A stretch of DNA of 64,000 bases, taken from NCBI RefSeq assembly GCF_027497355.1, contig NZ_CP114909.1, forward strand, positions 1,550,001-1,614,000. Direction: 5' to 3'. Within the stretch, counting starts at the first letter, position 1; every line of letters starts with the position of its first letter. Positions 41,261 through 49,079 of this stretch are shown piece after piece. A model generated the notes under the pieces. It was given only the letters and a program-made list of their open reading frames with translations, was not told where the DNA came from and ran no database searches. Source of the stretch: Micromonospora sp. WMMA1947 (GTDB lineage: Bacteria > Actinomycetota > Actinomycetes > Mycobacteriales > Micromonosporaceae). Both the position numbers and the translations under genes were made by a program.

Positions 41261-41647
41261 ATGGATTTCCTGAAGGGTCTTCTGATTCGCGTGGGCTCGA
41301 CGGCGGTGGCGTTCTGGCTCGCCACCCTGCTCATCCCCGGCATCTCGCTCGACTCCGACTCGGCCACCGAGACGGTGATCACGCTGGTGCTCGTCGCGGT
41401 CATCTTCGGCGTGGTGAACGCGGTGCTCCAGCCGATCATCAAGACCGTGGGGTGCGGCTTCTACCTGCTCACCCTCGGCCTGATCGCGCTCGTGGTGAAC
41501 GGCCTGCTGTTCCTGCTCACCAGCTGGATCGCCGGTGAGGCCGGACTGCCGTTCCACGTGGACGGGTTCTGGCCGGAGGCGGTGCTGGGCGCGCTGTTCG
41601 TCGGCATCGTCACCTGGATCCTCGGCGCCGTCCTCGACCGCGACTGA
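41261..41647 (+). CDS. Four-TM membrane protein of the 'mycobacterial phage holin superfamily IV' type
   Basis: A 128-aa integral membrane protein with four hydrophobic segments (STAVAFWLATLLIPGI; ITLVLVAVIFGVVNAVLQPIIK; FYLLTLGLIALVVNGLLFLLTSWI; EAVLGALFVGIVTWILGAVL). VNAVLQPIIKTVG in the second loop is the family signature. Despite the database name, homologues are ordinary chromosomal genes in most bacteria, and no prophage genes are nearby. There is no ribosome site; CACGAT 7 nt before ATG 41261 suggests a leaderless message. The role is unknown, probably envelope-related. Confidence 0.85.
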   Translation: MDFLKGLLIRVGSTAVAFWLATLLIPGISLDSDSATETVITLVLVAVIFGVVNAVLQPIIKTVGCGFYLLTLGLIALVVNGLLFLLTSWIAGEAGLPFHVDGFWPEAVLGALFVGIVTWILGAVLDRD

Positions 41648-41730
41648 CGCCACGGTCCCGGCCGGGCGCGACGGCGACCGGCCGGGCCACCAGGAGGGAA
41701 TTGGCTGGCGGGAGGGCCGGGCGGCGGTAC

Positions 41731-41736
41731 TAGCCT
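41731..41736 (+). promoter_or_regulatory. -10 box of a leaderless transcript (GNAT-rarD operon)
   Basis: TAGCCT ends 7 nt before GTG 41744 with no ribosome site between them, matching the leaderless pattern at other genes of this window. Confidence 0.55.
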
Positions 41737-41743
41737 CGGCCTG

Positions 41744-42232
41744 GTGTTCATCCTGACCCGCGCGGACGGCTACGAGATCAGCACCGACCCGGACCGGATC
41801 GACCTGGACCGGGTCCACGCCTGGCTCTCCACCGACGCGTACTGGGCGCTGGGGCGGGAGCGGGAGACGGTGGCGCGCGCGTTCGCCGGCTCGGTCGGCT
41901 TCGGCGTCTACCGGCCGGATGACGGGCGGCAGGTGGCTGTCGCCCGGGTGGTCACCGACGGGGCCACGTTCGCCTGGCTCTGCGACGTGTACGTGGACCC
42001 GGCCGAGCGGGGTCGCGGGCTGGGCACCTGGCTGGCCGGGGCGGTTCGCGACCACCTCGCCGAGCTGGGCGTACGCCGGATTCTGCTCGCCACGCTCGAC
42101 GCGCACGGGGTCTACGCGAAGATCGGCTTCCGCCCGGTCGCGGCGGATCGGTGGATGGAGCTGGACCAGCGGGTGACGCCGGTCACCGATAAGGATCAGG
42201 ACAGCGATCCACCACTTACGGTGGAGCGGTGA
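41744..42232 (+). CDS. GNAT-family N-acetyltransferase
   Basis: A 162-aa acetyl-CoA-dependent transferase. The core includes VARVVTDGATFAWLCDVYVDPAERGRGLGTWL, which contains the R/Q-x-x-G-x-G/A pyrophosphate loop (RGRGLG), and the late strand RRILLATLDAHGVYAKIGF. This is the arrangement of small-molecule or amino-acid-side-chain acetyltransferases; the acceptor is unknown. GTG 41744 is leaderless. Its stop overlaps the start of the RarD gene as GTGA, so the two are co-translated; the link to permease function is not evident. Confidence 0.88.
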   Translation: MFILTRADGYEISTDPDRIDLDRVHAWLSTDAYWALGRERETVARAFAGSVGFGVYRPDDGRQVAVARVVTDGATFAWLCDVYVDPAERGRGLGTWLAGAVRDHLAELGVRRILLATLDAHGVYAKIGFRPVAADRWMELDQRVTPVTDKDQDSDPPLTVER

Positions 42233-43161
42233 ACCAGCTCCGGCTCGGCTACCTGTACGGCGTCGGCGCGTACCTGATCTGGGGTTTCTTCCCGATCTAT
42301 TTGAAGCTGCTGCGCCCGGCCGGGCCGGTGGAGATCCTCGCGCACCGGATCCTCTGGTCGGTGGCGTTCGTGGCGTTGCTGCTGGCCGCCACGCGGCACG
42401 CCGGCTTCCTGCGCAAGCTGGCCCGGCGGCCCCGGGCGCTCGCCGGCATCGGGCTCGCCGCCGCGCTGATCGCCGTCAACTGGGGTACGTACATCTACGG
42501 CGTCAACTCCGACCGGGTGGTCGAGACGGCACTCGGCTACTTCATCAACCCGCTGGTGTCGGTGCTGTTCGGCGTACTGGTGCTGCGGGAACGGCTGCGC
42601 CGGGCCCAGTGGGCGGCGCTCGGCGTCGGCGCGCTCGCGGTCGCCGTACTCACCGTCGACTACGGCCGCCTGCCCTGGCTGGCGCTCACGCTGGCGTTCA
42701 GCTTCGCCGGGTACGGGCTGGTCAAGAAGCAGCTCGCACTGCCCGCCACGGAGGGGCTGTTCGTCGAGTCGGCGGTGCTGGCGCTGCCCGCGCTGGCGTA
42801 CCTGGGGTGGCTGTCGACGCGCGGCGACTCGACGTTCGGGCATGTCTCGGCCGGGCACACCGCGCTGCTGGTGCTGGCGGGTGCTGCCACCGCGATCCCG
42901 CTGCTGCTGTTCGCCGGTGCGGCGAACCGGCTGCCGCTGTCCACTGTCGGCATGTTGCAGTACCTCGCGCCGATCCTCCAGCTCGGCTGCGGCGTGCTGA
43001 TCTTCCACGAGCCGATGCCGCCGGCCCGGCTGGCCGGCTTCGCCCTGGTCTGGCTCGCGCTGGTGGTCTTCACCGCCGACGCCCTGCGCCACTCCCACCG
43101 CACCCGCGTAGCCGCCCGCACCTCAGCCACCCCGACCCCCGCCCCGTCAACGGGGAGGTAG
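42229..43161 (+). CDS. rarD: EamA/DMT-family transporter, RarD type
   Basis: A 310-aa ten-helix permease with two EamA repeats. GYLYGVGAYLIWGFFPIYLKLL, AHRILWSVAFVALLLA, and the mid-helix VNWGTYIYGVNSDRVVETALGYFINPLVSVLFG are the RarD signature, which distinguishes it from other drug/metabolite transporters. RarD was named from chloramphenicol sensitivity, but its natural substrate is unresolved. GTG 42229 overlaps the acetyltransferase stop. It ends 16 bp from the convergent anti-sigma gene, with no clear terminator between them. Confidence 0.92.
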   Translation: MNQLRLGYLYGVGAYLIWGFFPIYLKLLRPAGPVEILAHRILWSVAFVALLLAATRHAGFLRKLARRPRALAGIGLAAALIAVNWGTYIYGVNSDRVVETALGYFINPLVSVLFGVLVLRERLRRAQWAALGVGALAVAVLTVDYGRLPWLALTLAFSFAGYGLVKKQLALPATEGLFVESAVLALPALAYLGWLSTRGDSTFGHVSAGHTALLVLAGAATAIPLLLFAGAANRLPLSTVGMLQYLAPILQLGCGVLIFHEPMPPARLAGFALVWLALVVFTADALRHSHRTRVAARTSATPTPAPSTGR

Positions 43162-43177
43162 GGGGCGGGGAGAGGGC

Positions 43178-43867
43178 TCAGCGGAGGTCGTAGGCCAGGA
43201 CGGGGGAGTTTGTTCCTCGGAGCAGCTCCAGGCGGACCAGTTCCCCCTTGGTGAAGCGGGTGACGCCGGAGAAGCGCAGGTCGTCGCCGGGGGCGGCGAG
43301 CCAGGAGCCGATCTGCTCCGTCGCGCCGTCCGGGCCGTGCGCCACCAGCCGGAACGTGTACGCCTCCCGATGCCCGGCCCGCCTGTCGTACCCGCAGTGC
43401 ATGGTGACCTCGGTGCCCCAGGGCGTCTCGGTCAGCCCCACCTCGGCGTGCACCGGCACCGTCCCGGCCACCGGCCGCATCGAGGCCAGCGCCACCGGCG
43501 GCTTGGACGGTTCGGCGGGCGGCTGCACGAGCCCCACGCCGACACCGGCGATCACCGCGAGCGCGGCGGCGGCGAGCGCGGTCAGCGCGTACCGTCGGCG
43601 GGAGCGGGACCGGTCGCGGCGCTTGCGCTCGCGCGCGGCGTCGAGCAGCGCGGGCACCCGCGACGTCTCCGGCCCGACCTCCAGGAACTGCTCCAGCCCG
43701 GCCGGGTCGAGCCGGCCCAGGAGGCCGGGCAGCACGGCGATCTCGGCCACCGCCTCCCGGCACTGCGCGCACCCGGCCAGGTGCCGCTCGTAGGCGACCC
43801 GGTCCGCCGGGGCGAGGGCACCGAGCACGTACGCCCCGTCGTCGTGCGCGAACTCGCAGCCTGTCAC
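43178..43867 (-). CDS. Zinc-containing transmembrane anti-sigma factor
   Basis: A 229-aa regulator that holds the ECF sigma factor encoded just upstream. The N-terminal cytoplasmic part has a ZAS motif (YERHLAGCAQCREAVAE, H-x3-C-x2-C). A basic stretch and one membrane helix follow (YALTALAAAALAVIAGVGVGL, about residues 105-125). The outside part is a beta-rich sensor domain (VPVHAEVGLTETPWGTEVTMHC). GTG 43867 overlaps the sigma-factor stop as GTGA. The layout resembles SigL/RslA and SigK/RskA pairs. Release signals such as oxidation or cleavage are family knowledge, not visible here. Confidence 0.9.
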   Translation of the reverse strand: MTGCEFAHDDGAYVLGALAPADRVAYERHLAGCAQCREAVAEIAVLPGLLGRLDPAGLEQFLEVGPETSRVPALLDAARERKRRDRSRSRRRYALTALAAAALAVIAGVGVGLVQPPAEPSKPPVALASMRPVAGTVPVHAEVGLTETPWGTEVTMHCGYDRRAGHREAYTFRLVAHGPDGATEQIGSWLAAPGDDLRFSGVTRFTKGELVRLELLRGTNSPVLAYDLR

Positions 43868-44433
43868 CCGGTCACCCCCATCTCGGCCAGCGCCAACCGT
43901 AGTGAGCGAAGCGCGTAGTGGGTACGCGACTTCACCGTTCCCGGTGGTACGCCCAGCCGCGCCGCCGCCTCCGCCACCGAACGCCCCTGGTAGAAGCACT
44001 CGACGAGCACTTCCCGATGGGTCGGGCTGAGCCGGTTCAGCGCCTCGGCGACGGTCCACGCCTCCACCGCGCGCTCGGTCTCGTCGACCGTCTCGGCGGT
44101 CTCGGGCAGCTCGTCGGTGTACACCTCGCCGACCCGGGCCGAGCGCCGCCGCCAGGCGTCGATGGCGAGGTTCCGTGCGGTGGTGAACAGCCAGGCGCGT
44201 ACCGAGCCGCGTCGCGGGTCCAGCGACTCGGGGTGCCGCCAGGCGCGCAGCAGCGTCTCCTGCACCAGGTCCTCGGCCCGGGGCCGATCGCCGTTGACGA
44301 GCCGCAGGGCGTGCGCGTACAGCGCGTCGGCATGCTCGTCGTGCAGCGCGCGCAGCAGCTGGGCGTCGTGGTCACTGATGGCGGTACCTCGCTTCCGGCG
44401 GCGGGGAAACCGGCGATGCGTTCGCCCTTCCAT
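43864..44433 (-). CDS. ECF-type RNA polymerase sigma factor (SigL/SigK-like)
   Basis: A 189-aa group IV sigma factor. Region 2 is ALHDEHADALYAHALRLVNGDRPRAEDLVQETLLRAWRHP plus the -10-reading VRAWLFTTARNLAIDAWRRR. Region 4 is LSPTHREVLVECFYQGRSVAEAAARLGVPPGTVKSRTHYALRSLR. Start is uncertain: ATG 44433 gives 18 extra Arg-rich residues and has no ribosome site. The homologous region begins at SDHDAQLL, where a fitting GAGGT precedes an ATC codon (44379). It is followed by its anti-sigma factor with a 4-bp overlap; autoregulation is usual. Confidence 0.88.
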   Translation of the reverse strand: MEGRTHRRFPRRRKRGTAISDHDAQLLRALHDEHADALYAHALRLVNGDRPRAEDLVQETLLRAWRHPESLDPRRGSVRAWLFTTARNLAIDAWRRRSARVGEVYTDELPETAETVDETERAVEAWTVAEALNRLSPTHREVLVECFYQGRSVAEAAARLGVPPGTVKSRTHYALRSLRLALAEMGVTG

Positions 44434-44604
44434 ACGTGCCGTGACGCCGAACGGTTCATCCGCAGGTCAGCGCGGAGCTGTTCACGTCCGGTTCAGATCC
44501 GGGCCGATCGCCGCTCACCGTGCCCTGGCAGCGTCCGGCGGGTGAGCGCGCGGGCCTCCTCGTCCGTGCGCATTCCCCCACGTCCGATCAGGAGGCTCCA
44601 CCCC

Positions 44605-46722
44605 ATGAGCGACCGGCCTCGCCTGCTTCCGCTGCTGGGCGGCACCCGCCACGGCAGCCGCGACGCGATGACCTGTCTGTACCGGTGCGGCAACGCGTGT
44701 GACCACCCGGTGCCGAACCCGACCGACAACCCGTACTTCGGGGACGTGGTCGGCACCGAGATCTCCCGGCGCGGCGTGGTCCGGGCCGGCGCGGTCGGCG
44801 CGCTGGTGCTCGGCTTCGGCGGCGCCGCCGCGGGCGCGCTCGCCGGCGCGGCACCGGCCGTCGCGGCGCCCGCCGCACCGCCCGCGCCCGGCGGCGGCCG
44901 GGTGCCTCCCGCCGATCCGGGCAACGGCAAGCTGACGTTCAAGCCGATCCCGCCGAACAAGCTCGACACCCTCGTCGTCCCGAACGGGTACGACCACTCC
45001 GTGGTGATCCGCTGGGGCGACGAGGTCGTGCCCGGTGCGCCCGCGTTCAGCCTGGGCCGGCAGACCGCCGCCGCCCAGTCCCAGCAGTTCGGCTACAACA
45101 ACGACTTCGTCGGGGTGCTGCCGATCGACCGTCGGCGCGCGCTGCTCGTGGTGAACCACGAGTACACGAACGAGGATCTGATGTTCCCCGGCTTCACCGG
45201 CCAGGACGCGCTGACCGTCGAGCAGGTGCGGGTGGCGATGGCCGCGCACGGCATGTCCGTGGTCGAGCTGGAGCGGGTGGAGAACACCGGGCAGTGGCGG
45301 CCGGTACGGCGTGGCCGGCGCGAGTACAACCGGCGGGTCACGGCGCTGGCCACGAAGTTCGAGCTGACCGGCCCGGCGGCCGGCTCGGCCTGGCTGCGTA
45401 CCGCCGCCGACCCGAAGGGCCGGACGGTGATCGGCACGCTGAACAACTGCGCCGGTGGCGTGACCCCGTGGGGCACGGTGCTCTCCGGCGAGGAGAACTT
45501 CAACCAGTACTTCGTCGGCGGCGACGGCGTGCCGGAGGAGCAGAAGCCGAAGCTGGCCCGGTACGGAATCCCGACCGACGTGCGTCACCCGAGCGGCAGC
45601 CGCAAGTGGGAGCGGGCGGACGAGCGTTTCGACCTGGCCCGGCACCCCAACGAGGCGAACCGGTTCGGCTGGATCGTCGAGATCGACCCGTTCGACCCGC
45701 AGGCCAAGCCGCGCAAGCACACCGCGCTGGGCCGGTTCAAGCACGAGGGCGCGAACGTGATCGTGGCGCGCAACGGCCGCGTGGTCGCGTACATGGGCGA
45801 CGACGAGCGTTTCGACTACCTCTACAAGTTCGTCTCGGACAAGAAGTTCATGCCGGGGAAGTCCTCGGTGGCCCGGCGGCACAACCTGACGCTGCTGGAG
45901 TCGGGCACGCTCTACGTCGCGAAGATCGAGGGCGACAGCCCGGCCGCCGAGATCGACGGTTCCGGCACGCTTCCGGCCGACGGCGGGTTCGGCGGCCGGG
46001 GCCGCTGGATCAAGCTGGTCAGCGGCAACCGCTCGTACGTCGACGGCATGACCGCCGCCGACGTGCTCACCTTCACCCGGCTCGCCGGTGACAAGGTCGG
46101 TGCGACCAAGATGGACCGTCCCGAGGACGTCGAGCCGAGCCTGCTCACCGGCAAGGTCTACGTGGCGCTGACGAACAACAGCGACCGCGGCAAGGCCGGC
46201 AAGGCGCCCGCCGACGAGGCGAACCCGCGCAACAGCAACCGGCACGGGCAGATCCTGGAGCTGGTCGAGGACCGCGGCGACAACACCGCGGAGACCTTCG
46301 CCTGGTCGCTGCCGATCGTCTGCGGCGACCCGGCTGACGCCTCGACCTACTTCGCCGGGTACGACAAGACCAAGGTCTCGCCGATCTCCTGCCCGGACAA
46401 CGTCGCCTTCGACGCCACCGGCAACCTGTGGATCTCGACCGACGGCAACGCGCTGGGCAGCAACGACGGCCTGTTCGCCACTGCCGTCGAGGGTCCGGAG
46501 CGGGGCCACCTGAAGCAGTTCCTCACCGTGCCGCTCGGCGCGGAGACCTGCGGCCCGTTCATCACCGGCGACAACCGCTCGGTGTTCGTCGCGGTGCAGC
46601 ACCCGGGCGAGGTCACCGGCGCGTCGGTGGAGAACCCCGCCTCCACCTGGCCGGACGGCGACTTCGCCAAGCCCGGCGTGGTGGTCACCTGGCGCCTCGA
46701 CGGCGGCCCGGTCGGCAGCTGA
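44605..46722 (+). CDS. PhoX-family (DUF839) alkaline phosphatase, Tat-exported
   Basis: A 705-aa calcium/iron-type phosphatase. The N-terminal cytoplasmic-looking leader (CLYRCGNACDHP) precedes the Tat signal SRRGVVRAGAVGALVLGFGGAAAGALAG. The PhoX propeller follows, with LLVVNHEYTNEDLMFPG, NCAGGVTPWGTVLSGEENFNQYF, FGWIVEIDPFDP, RPEDVEPS and a late CPDNVAFDATGNLWISTDG. These Glu/Asp-rich loops bind the metals. ATG 44605 has GGAGG at 9 nt. It sits divergent from the sigma/anti-sigma operon, a likely target of that sigma factor by position only. Twin hairpins follow it. Confidence 0.9.
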   Translation: MSDRPRLLPLLGGTRHGSRDAMTCLYRCGNACDHPVPNPTDNPYFGDVVGTEISRRGVVRAGAVGALVLGFGGAAAGALAGAAPAVAAPAAPPAPGGGRVPPADPGNGKLTFKPIPPNKLDTLVVPNGYDHSVVIRWGDEVVPGAPAFSLGRQTAAAQSQQFGYNNDFVGVLPIDRRRALLVVNHEYTNEDLMFPGFTGQDALTVEQVRVAMAAHGMSVVELERVENTGQWRPVRRGRREYNRRVTALATKFELTGPAAGSAWLRTAADPKGRTVIGTLNNCAGGVTPWGTVLSGEENFNQYFVGGDGVPEEQKPKLARYGIPTDVRHPSGSRKWERADERFDLARHPNEANRFGWIVEIDPFDPQAKPRKHTALGRFKHEGANVIVARNGRVVAYMGDDERFDYLYKFVSDKKFMPGKSSVARRHNLTLLESGTLYVAKIEGDSPAAEIDGSGTLPADGGFGGRGRWIKLVSGNRSYVDGMTAADVLTFTRLAGDKVGATKMDRPEDVEPSLLTGKVYVALTNNSDRGKAGKAPADEANPRNSNRHGQILELVEDRGDNTAETFAWSLPIVCGDPADASTYFAGYDKTKVSPISCPDNVAFDATGNLWISTDGNALGSNDGLFATAVEGPERGHLKQFLTVPLGAETCGPFITGDNRSVFVAVQHPGEVTGASVENPASTWPDGDFAKPGVVVTWRLDGGPVGS

Positions 46723-46731
46723 CCCACCCCG

Positions 46732-46795
46732 GGGGCGGTCCGGCGCTGGACCGCCCCGCGAGGGGCCGCCGACCCACCAGGTCGGCGACCCCTCG
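46732..46795. terminator. Double hairpin between phoX-like and IclR genes
   Basis: GGGGCGGTCC/GGACCGCCCC (46732-46757) is perfect. A second stem, CGAGGGGCCGCCGAC with GTCGGCGACCCCTCG (46759-46795), has one mismatch. They lie between convergent genes and probably terminate from both sides. Confidence 0.7.
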
Positions 46796-46840
46796 TCGGT
46801 TGTGGGAGACGATCCGCAGGCGATCGGCCCGCGCGGCGAG

Positions 46841-47623
46841 TCAGTTCTCGGAGGCGATCCCGTCGGCGATGGCCCGCGCGGCGGTGAGCAGTTTCGCGCG
46901 GACCACCCGGGCCGAGGTCATCATCTCGCCGGCCGGCAGCGCGCACGCCAGCACCACCCGGCGCTCCATGTCCTTGTCCGGGGCGACGAGCACCGCCGCG
47001 CACGCCACGCCCTGCCGGAACTGCCCGAGTTCCAGCTGCATCCCGCGCCGGTCACCGGCGGCGAGGTCCGCCTCGAACGCCTCGACGGTGGTGAGGGTGG
47101 CGGTGGTGAACGGGCGCATGCCGTACTCGCGCAGGTAGCGGAAGCGCTGTTCGGTGGTGAGCGTGGCGAGCAGGCTCTTGCCCAGCGCGGTGGCGTGCGC
47201 GCCCTCGTCGAAGCCCGGCACCAGGTCTTCCAGGTAGGGCGAGCGCGGCCCTTCGGCGGACGCGGTCACCGCCACCTGTCCGCCGACGAAACGGCCGAGG
47301 TAGTGGCTCCAGCCGGTGTCCGACGCCGCGCGGCGCAGCGCCTCGCCCACCGCCGGCGGCCCCCGGAACGCGGTGACCAGCTCGCGGTAGCGGTCGGCCA
47401 CCTCCAGCCCCACGATGTACGTCCCGTCCTCGCGCCGTATCACGTAGCCCTCGTACGCGAGCGTGCGCACGAGGTGGTACGTGGTGGCCACTGTCAACTC
47501 GCAGCGCCGGGCGATCTGCTTCACGGTGAGCCCTCTCGGCGCACGGCCGACCGACTCGAGCACTCGAAGCGCGCGGGACACGCTTCGGATCAGGTCCGAA
47601 GGTTCCGCCAGGGGGTCGCGCAC
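46841..47623 (-). CDS. IclR-family transcriptional regulator
   Basis: A 260-aa regulator. The N-terminal winged helix (RSVSRALRVLESVGRAPRGLTVKQIARRCELTVATTYHLVRTL) is typical. The C-terminal effector domain has HATALGKSLLATLTTEQRFRYL and VACAAVLVAPDKDMERRVVLACALP. GTG 47623 follows GGAGGT; the open frame continues far upstream but without homology. It diverges from the MFS transporter gene, which it probably controls from the 153-bp gap. A short inverted pair, CACAC/GTGTG (47715-47725), lies there. The effector is unknown. Confidence 0.88.
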   Translation of the reverse strand: MRDPLAEPSDLIRSVSRALRVLESVGRAPRGLTVKQIARRCELTVATTYHLVRTLAYEGYVIRREDGTYIVGLEVADRYRELVTAFRGPPAVGEALRRAASDTGWSHYLGRFVGGQVAVTASAEGPRSPYLEDLVPGFDEGAHATALGKSLLATLTTEQRFRYLREYGMRPFTTATLTTVEAFEADLAAGDRRGMQLELGQFRQGVACAAVLVAPDKDMERRVVLACALPAGEMMTSARVVRAKLLTAARAIADGIASEN

Positions 47624-47761
47624 AACCACCTCCGCCGCCGGGGACTTACACCATATGAAAAACCGGCCGAGTGCGAAATGCCTGTTCGGATGGAGGATGC
47701 CAGAAGACCGGACACACACAGTGTGCCGACGGACACGATGAGCAGCCAAAACGTTCCGGCG

Positions 47762-47767
47762 TAAGGT
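47762..47767 (+). promoter_or_regulatory. -10 box of the MFS gene (probably leaderless)
   Basis: TAAGGT ends 9 nt before ATG 47777. With no ribosome site present, a leaderless or near-leaderless start is likely. Confidence 0.5.
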
Positions 47768-47776
47768 GTGCTCGCG

Positions 47777-48985
47777 ATGACCGAAACTGTTTCGCGAACC
47801 GACGCGCCGACGGCCCGACACGCCGTCTCCGTGGGCGCCGGCGCCACCCTCACCACGATCGTGTGCGTCCTGCCCGTCTTCCTGGTCGGCGGTCTCGCCG
47901 TGCAACTCGCGGACGAACTCAGCTTCAGCCCGGCCGGGCTGGGCCTGGCCGTCTCGATCTACTTCGGCGTGAGCGCGCTCGCCTCGGTGCCCTCCGGCGC
48001 CCTGGTCGAGCGCTTCGGCCCGGCACCGGTCGCCCGGGCCGCCATCCTGCTCTCCGCCGCCTCGTTGCTCGCCGTGGCCGGGCTCGCCCGGTCGTACCCG
48101 GTCCTGGTGGCGCTGCTGGCCCTCAGCGCCGCCGCCAACGCCCTCGGGCAGCTCGCCAGCAACGCCGCGCTCGCCGAGCACGTACCCGCCCACCGGCAGG
48201 GCCTCTCGTTCGGCGTGAAGCAGGCCGCCGTACCGGCCGCCACGCTGCTGGCCGGTCTGGCCGTCCCCACGGTCGCGCTCACCGCCGGCTGGCGCTGGGC
48301 CTTCGTGGCGGCCGCCGCAGCCGCGCTGGCCGCGCTGCCGGCCGTACCGAGGGCCGGACGGGACCGGCGGGCCCGGACCGCCTCCGGCCGCCGCAACGGC
48401 GGCACCGGCCCGCTCGTGGTGATCGGACTGGCCGCGACGCTCGCCGCTGCGGCGGCCAACGCCCTCGGTACGTTCCTGGTCGACTCGTCGGCGGCGCGAG
48501 GGCTCTCCCCCGGCCTGGCCGGCCTGACGCTGACGCTGGGCAGCGTGGTGTGCGTGCTCGCCCGGGTGGGCCTCGGCTGGCTGGCCGACCGGCGCACCGG
48601 CGGGCACGTCGGGCTGATCGCCGGGATGCTGCTGACCGGCTCGGTGGGCCTGATCCTGCTCGCGGTGACCGGCTCGGTGCCGCTGATCGCGGGCGTGGTG
48701 TTCGGCTTCGGTCTCGGCTGGGCCTGGCCGGGGCTGATGAACTTCGCCGTGGTCCGGCTCCACCCGCAGGCCCCGGCCGCCGCCACCTCGATCACCCAGA
48801 CCGGCGTGTACGCGGGCGGCTGCCTGGGGCCGCTCGGCCTGGGCGCGCTGGCCGACGCGTCCGGTTACCCGGCGATGTGGCTGACGGCGGCCGCAGCGAT
48901 GCTCCTGGCCGCCCTCCTGATGCTGCTGGGCGCCCGCCTCCTCCGCCCCACCCCGCCCGGCCCGACCCAGCTGCGTCGATCATGA
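47777..48985 (+). CDS. Major facilitator superfamily transporter (CynX/NimT-like)
   Basis: A 402-aa permease with twelve hydrophobic segments. It begins TTIVCVLPVFLVGGLAVQL, carries the inter-domain signature (GALVERFGPAPVARAAIL) and GWLADRRTGGHVGLIAGMLL, and has QASNAALAEHVP-like helix ends. The pattern is closest to CynX/NimT anion or small-polar-solute exporters, but the substrate is open. ATG 47777 is leaderless. IclR regulation is suggested by divergent layout. Its stop codon lies inside the left arm of the 61-bp palindromic element at 48975-49035. Confidence 0.85.
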   Translation: MTETVSRTDAPTARHAVSVGAGATLTTIVCVLPVFLVGGLAVQLADELSFSPAGLGLAVSIYFGVSALASVPSGALVERFGPAPVARAAILLSAASLLAVAGLARSYPVLVALLALSAAANALGQLASNAALAEHVPAHRQGLSFGVKQAAVPAATLLAGLAVPTVALTAGWRWAFVAAAAAALAALPAVPRAGRDRRARTASGRRNGGTGPLVVIGLAATLAAAAANALGTFLVDSSAARGLSPGLAGLTLTLGSVVCVLARVGLGWLADRRTGGHVGLIAGMLLTGSVGLILLAVTGSVPLIAGVVFGFGLGWAWPGLMNFAVVRLHPQAPAAATSITQTGVYAGGCLGPLGLGALADASGYPAMWLTAAAAMLLAALLMLLGARLLRPTPPGPTQLRRS

Positions 48986-49035
48986 AGTTGGCGGCGCGAC
49001 ACGCCGTCCCGGAGCCCGTCAACTTCATGATCGAC
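48975..49035. repeat. 61-bp palindromic intergenic element at convergent gene ends
   Basis: GTCGATCATGAAGTTG (48975-48990) and CAACTTCATGATCGAC (49020-49035) pair perfectly over 16 bp around a 29-base loop. The left arm includes the stop codon of the MFS gene. It could terminate both flanking genes. It resembles, in design though not in sequence, the elements at 2065 and 3097. Confidence 0.85.
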
Positions 49036-49079
49036 GGAGCGCCAGGGCGGCAGGTGGGGTGCGGGGAGGGTTGGGCCGG

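Noticed and set aside
41261..41647. A prophage, because of the 'phage holin' family name.
   Set aside because: The protein belongs to a widespread chromosomal membrane family, and no integrase, capsid or tail genes are near.
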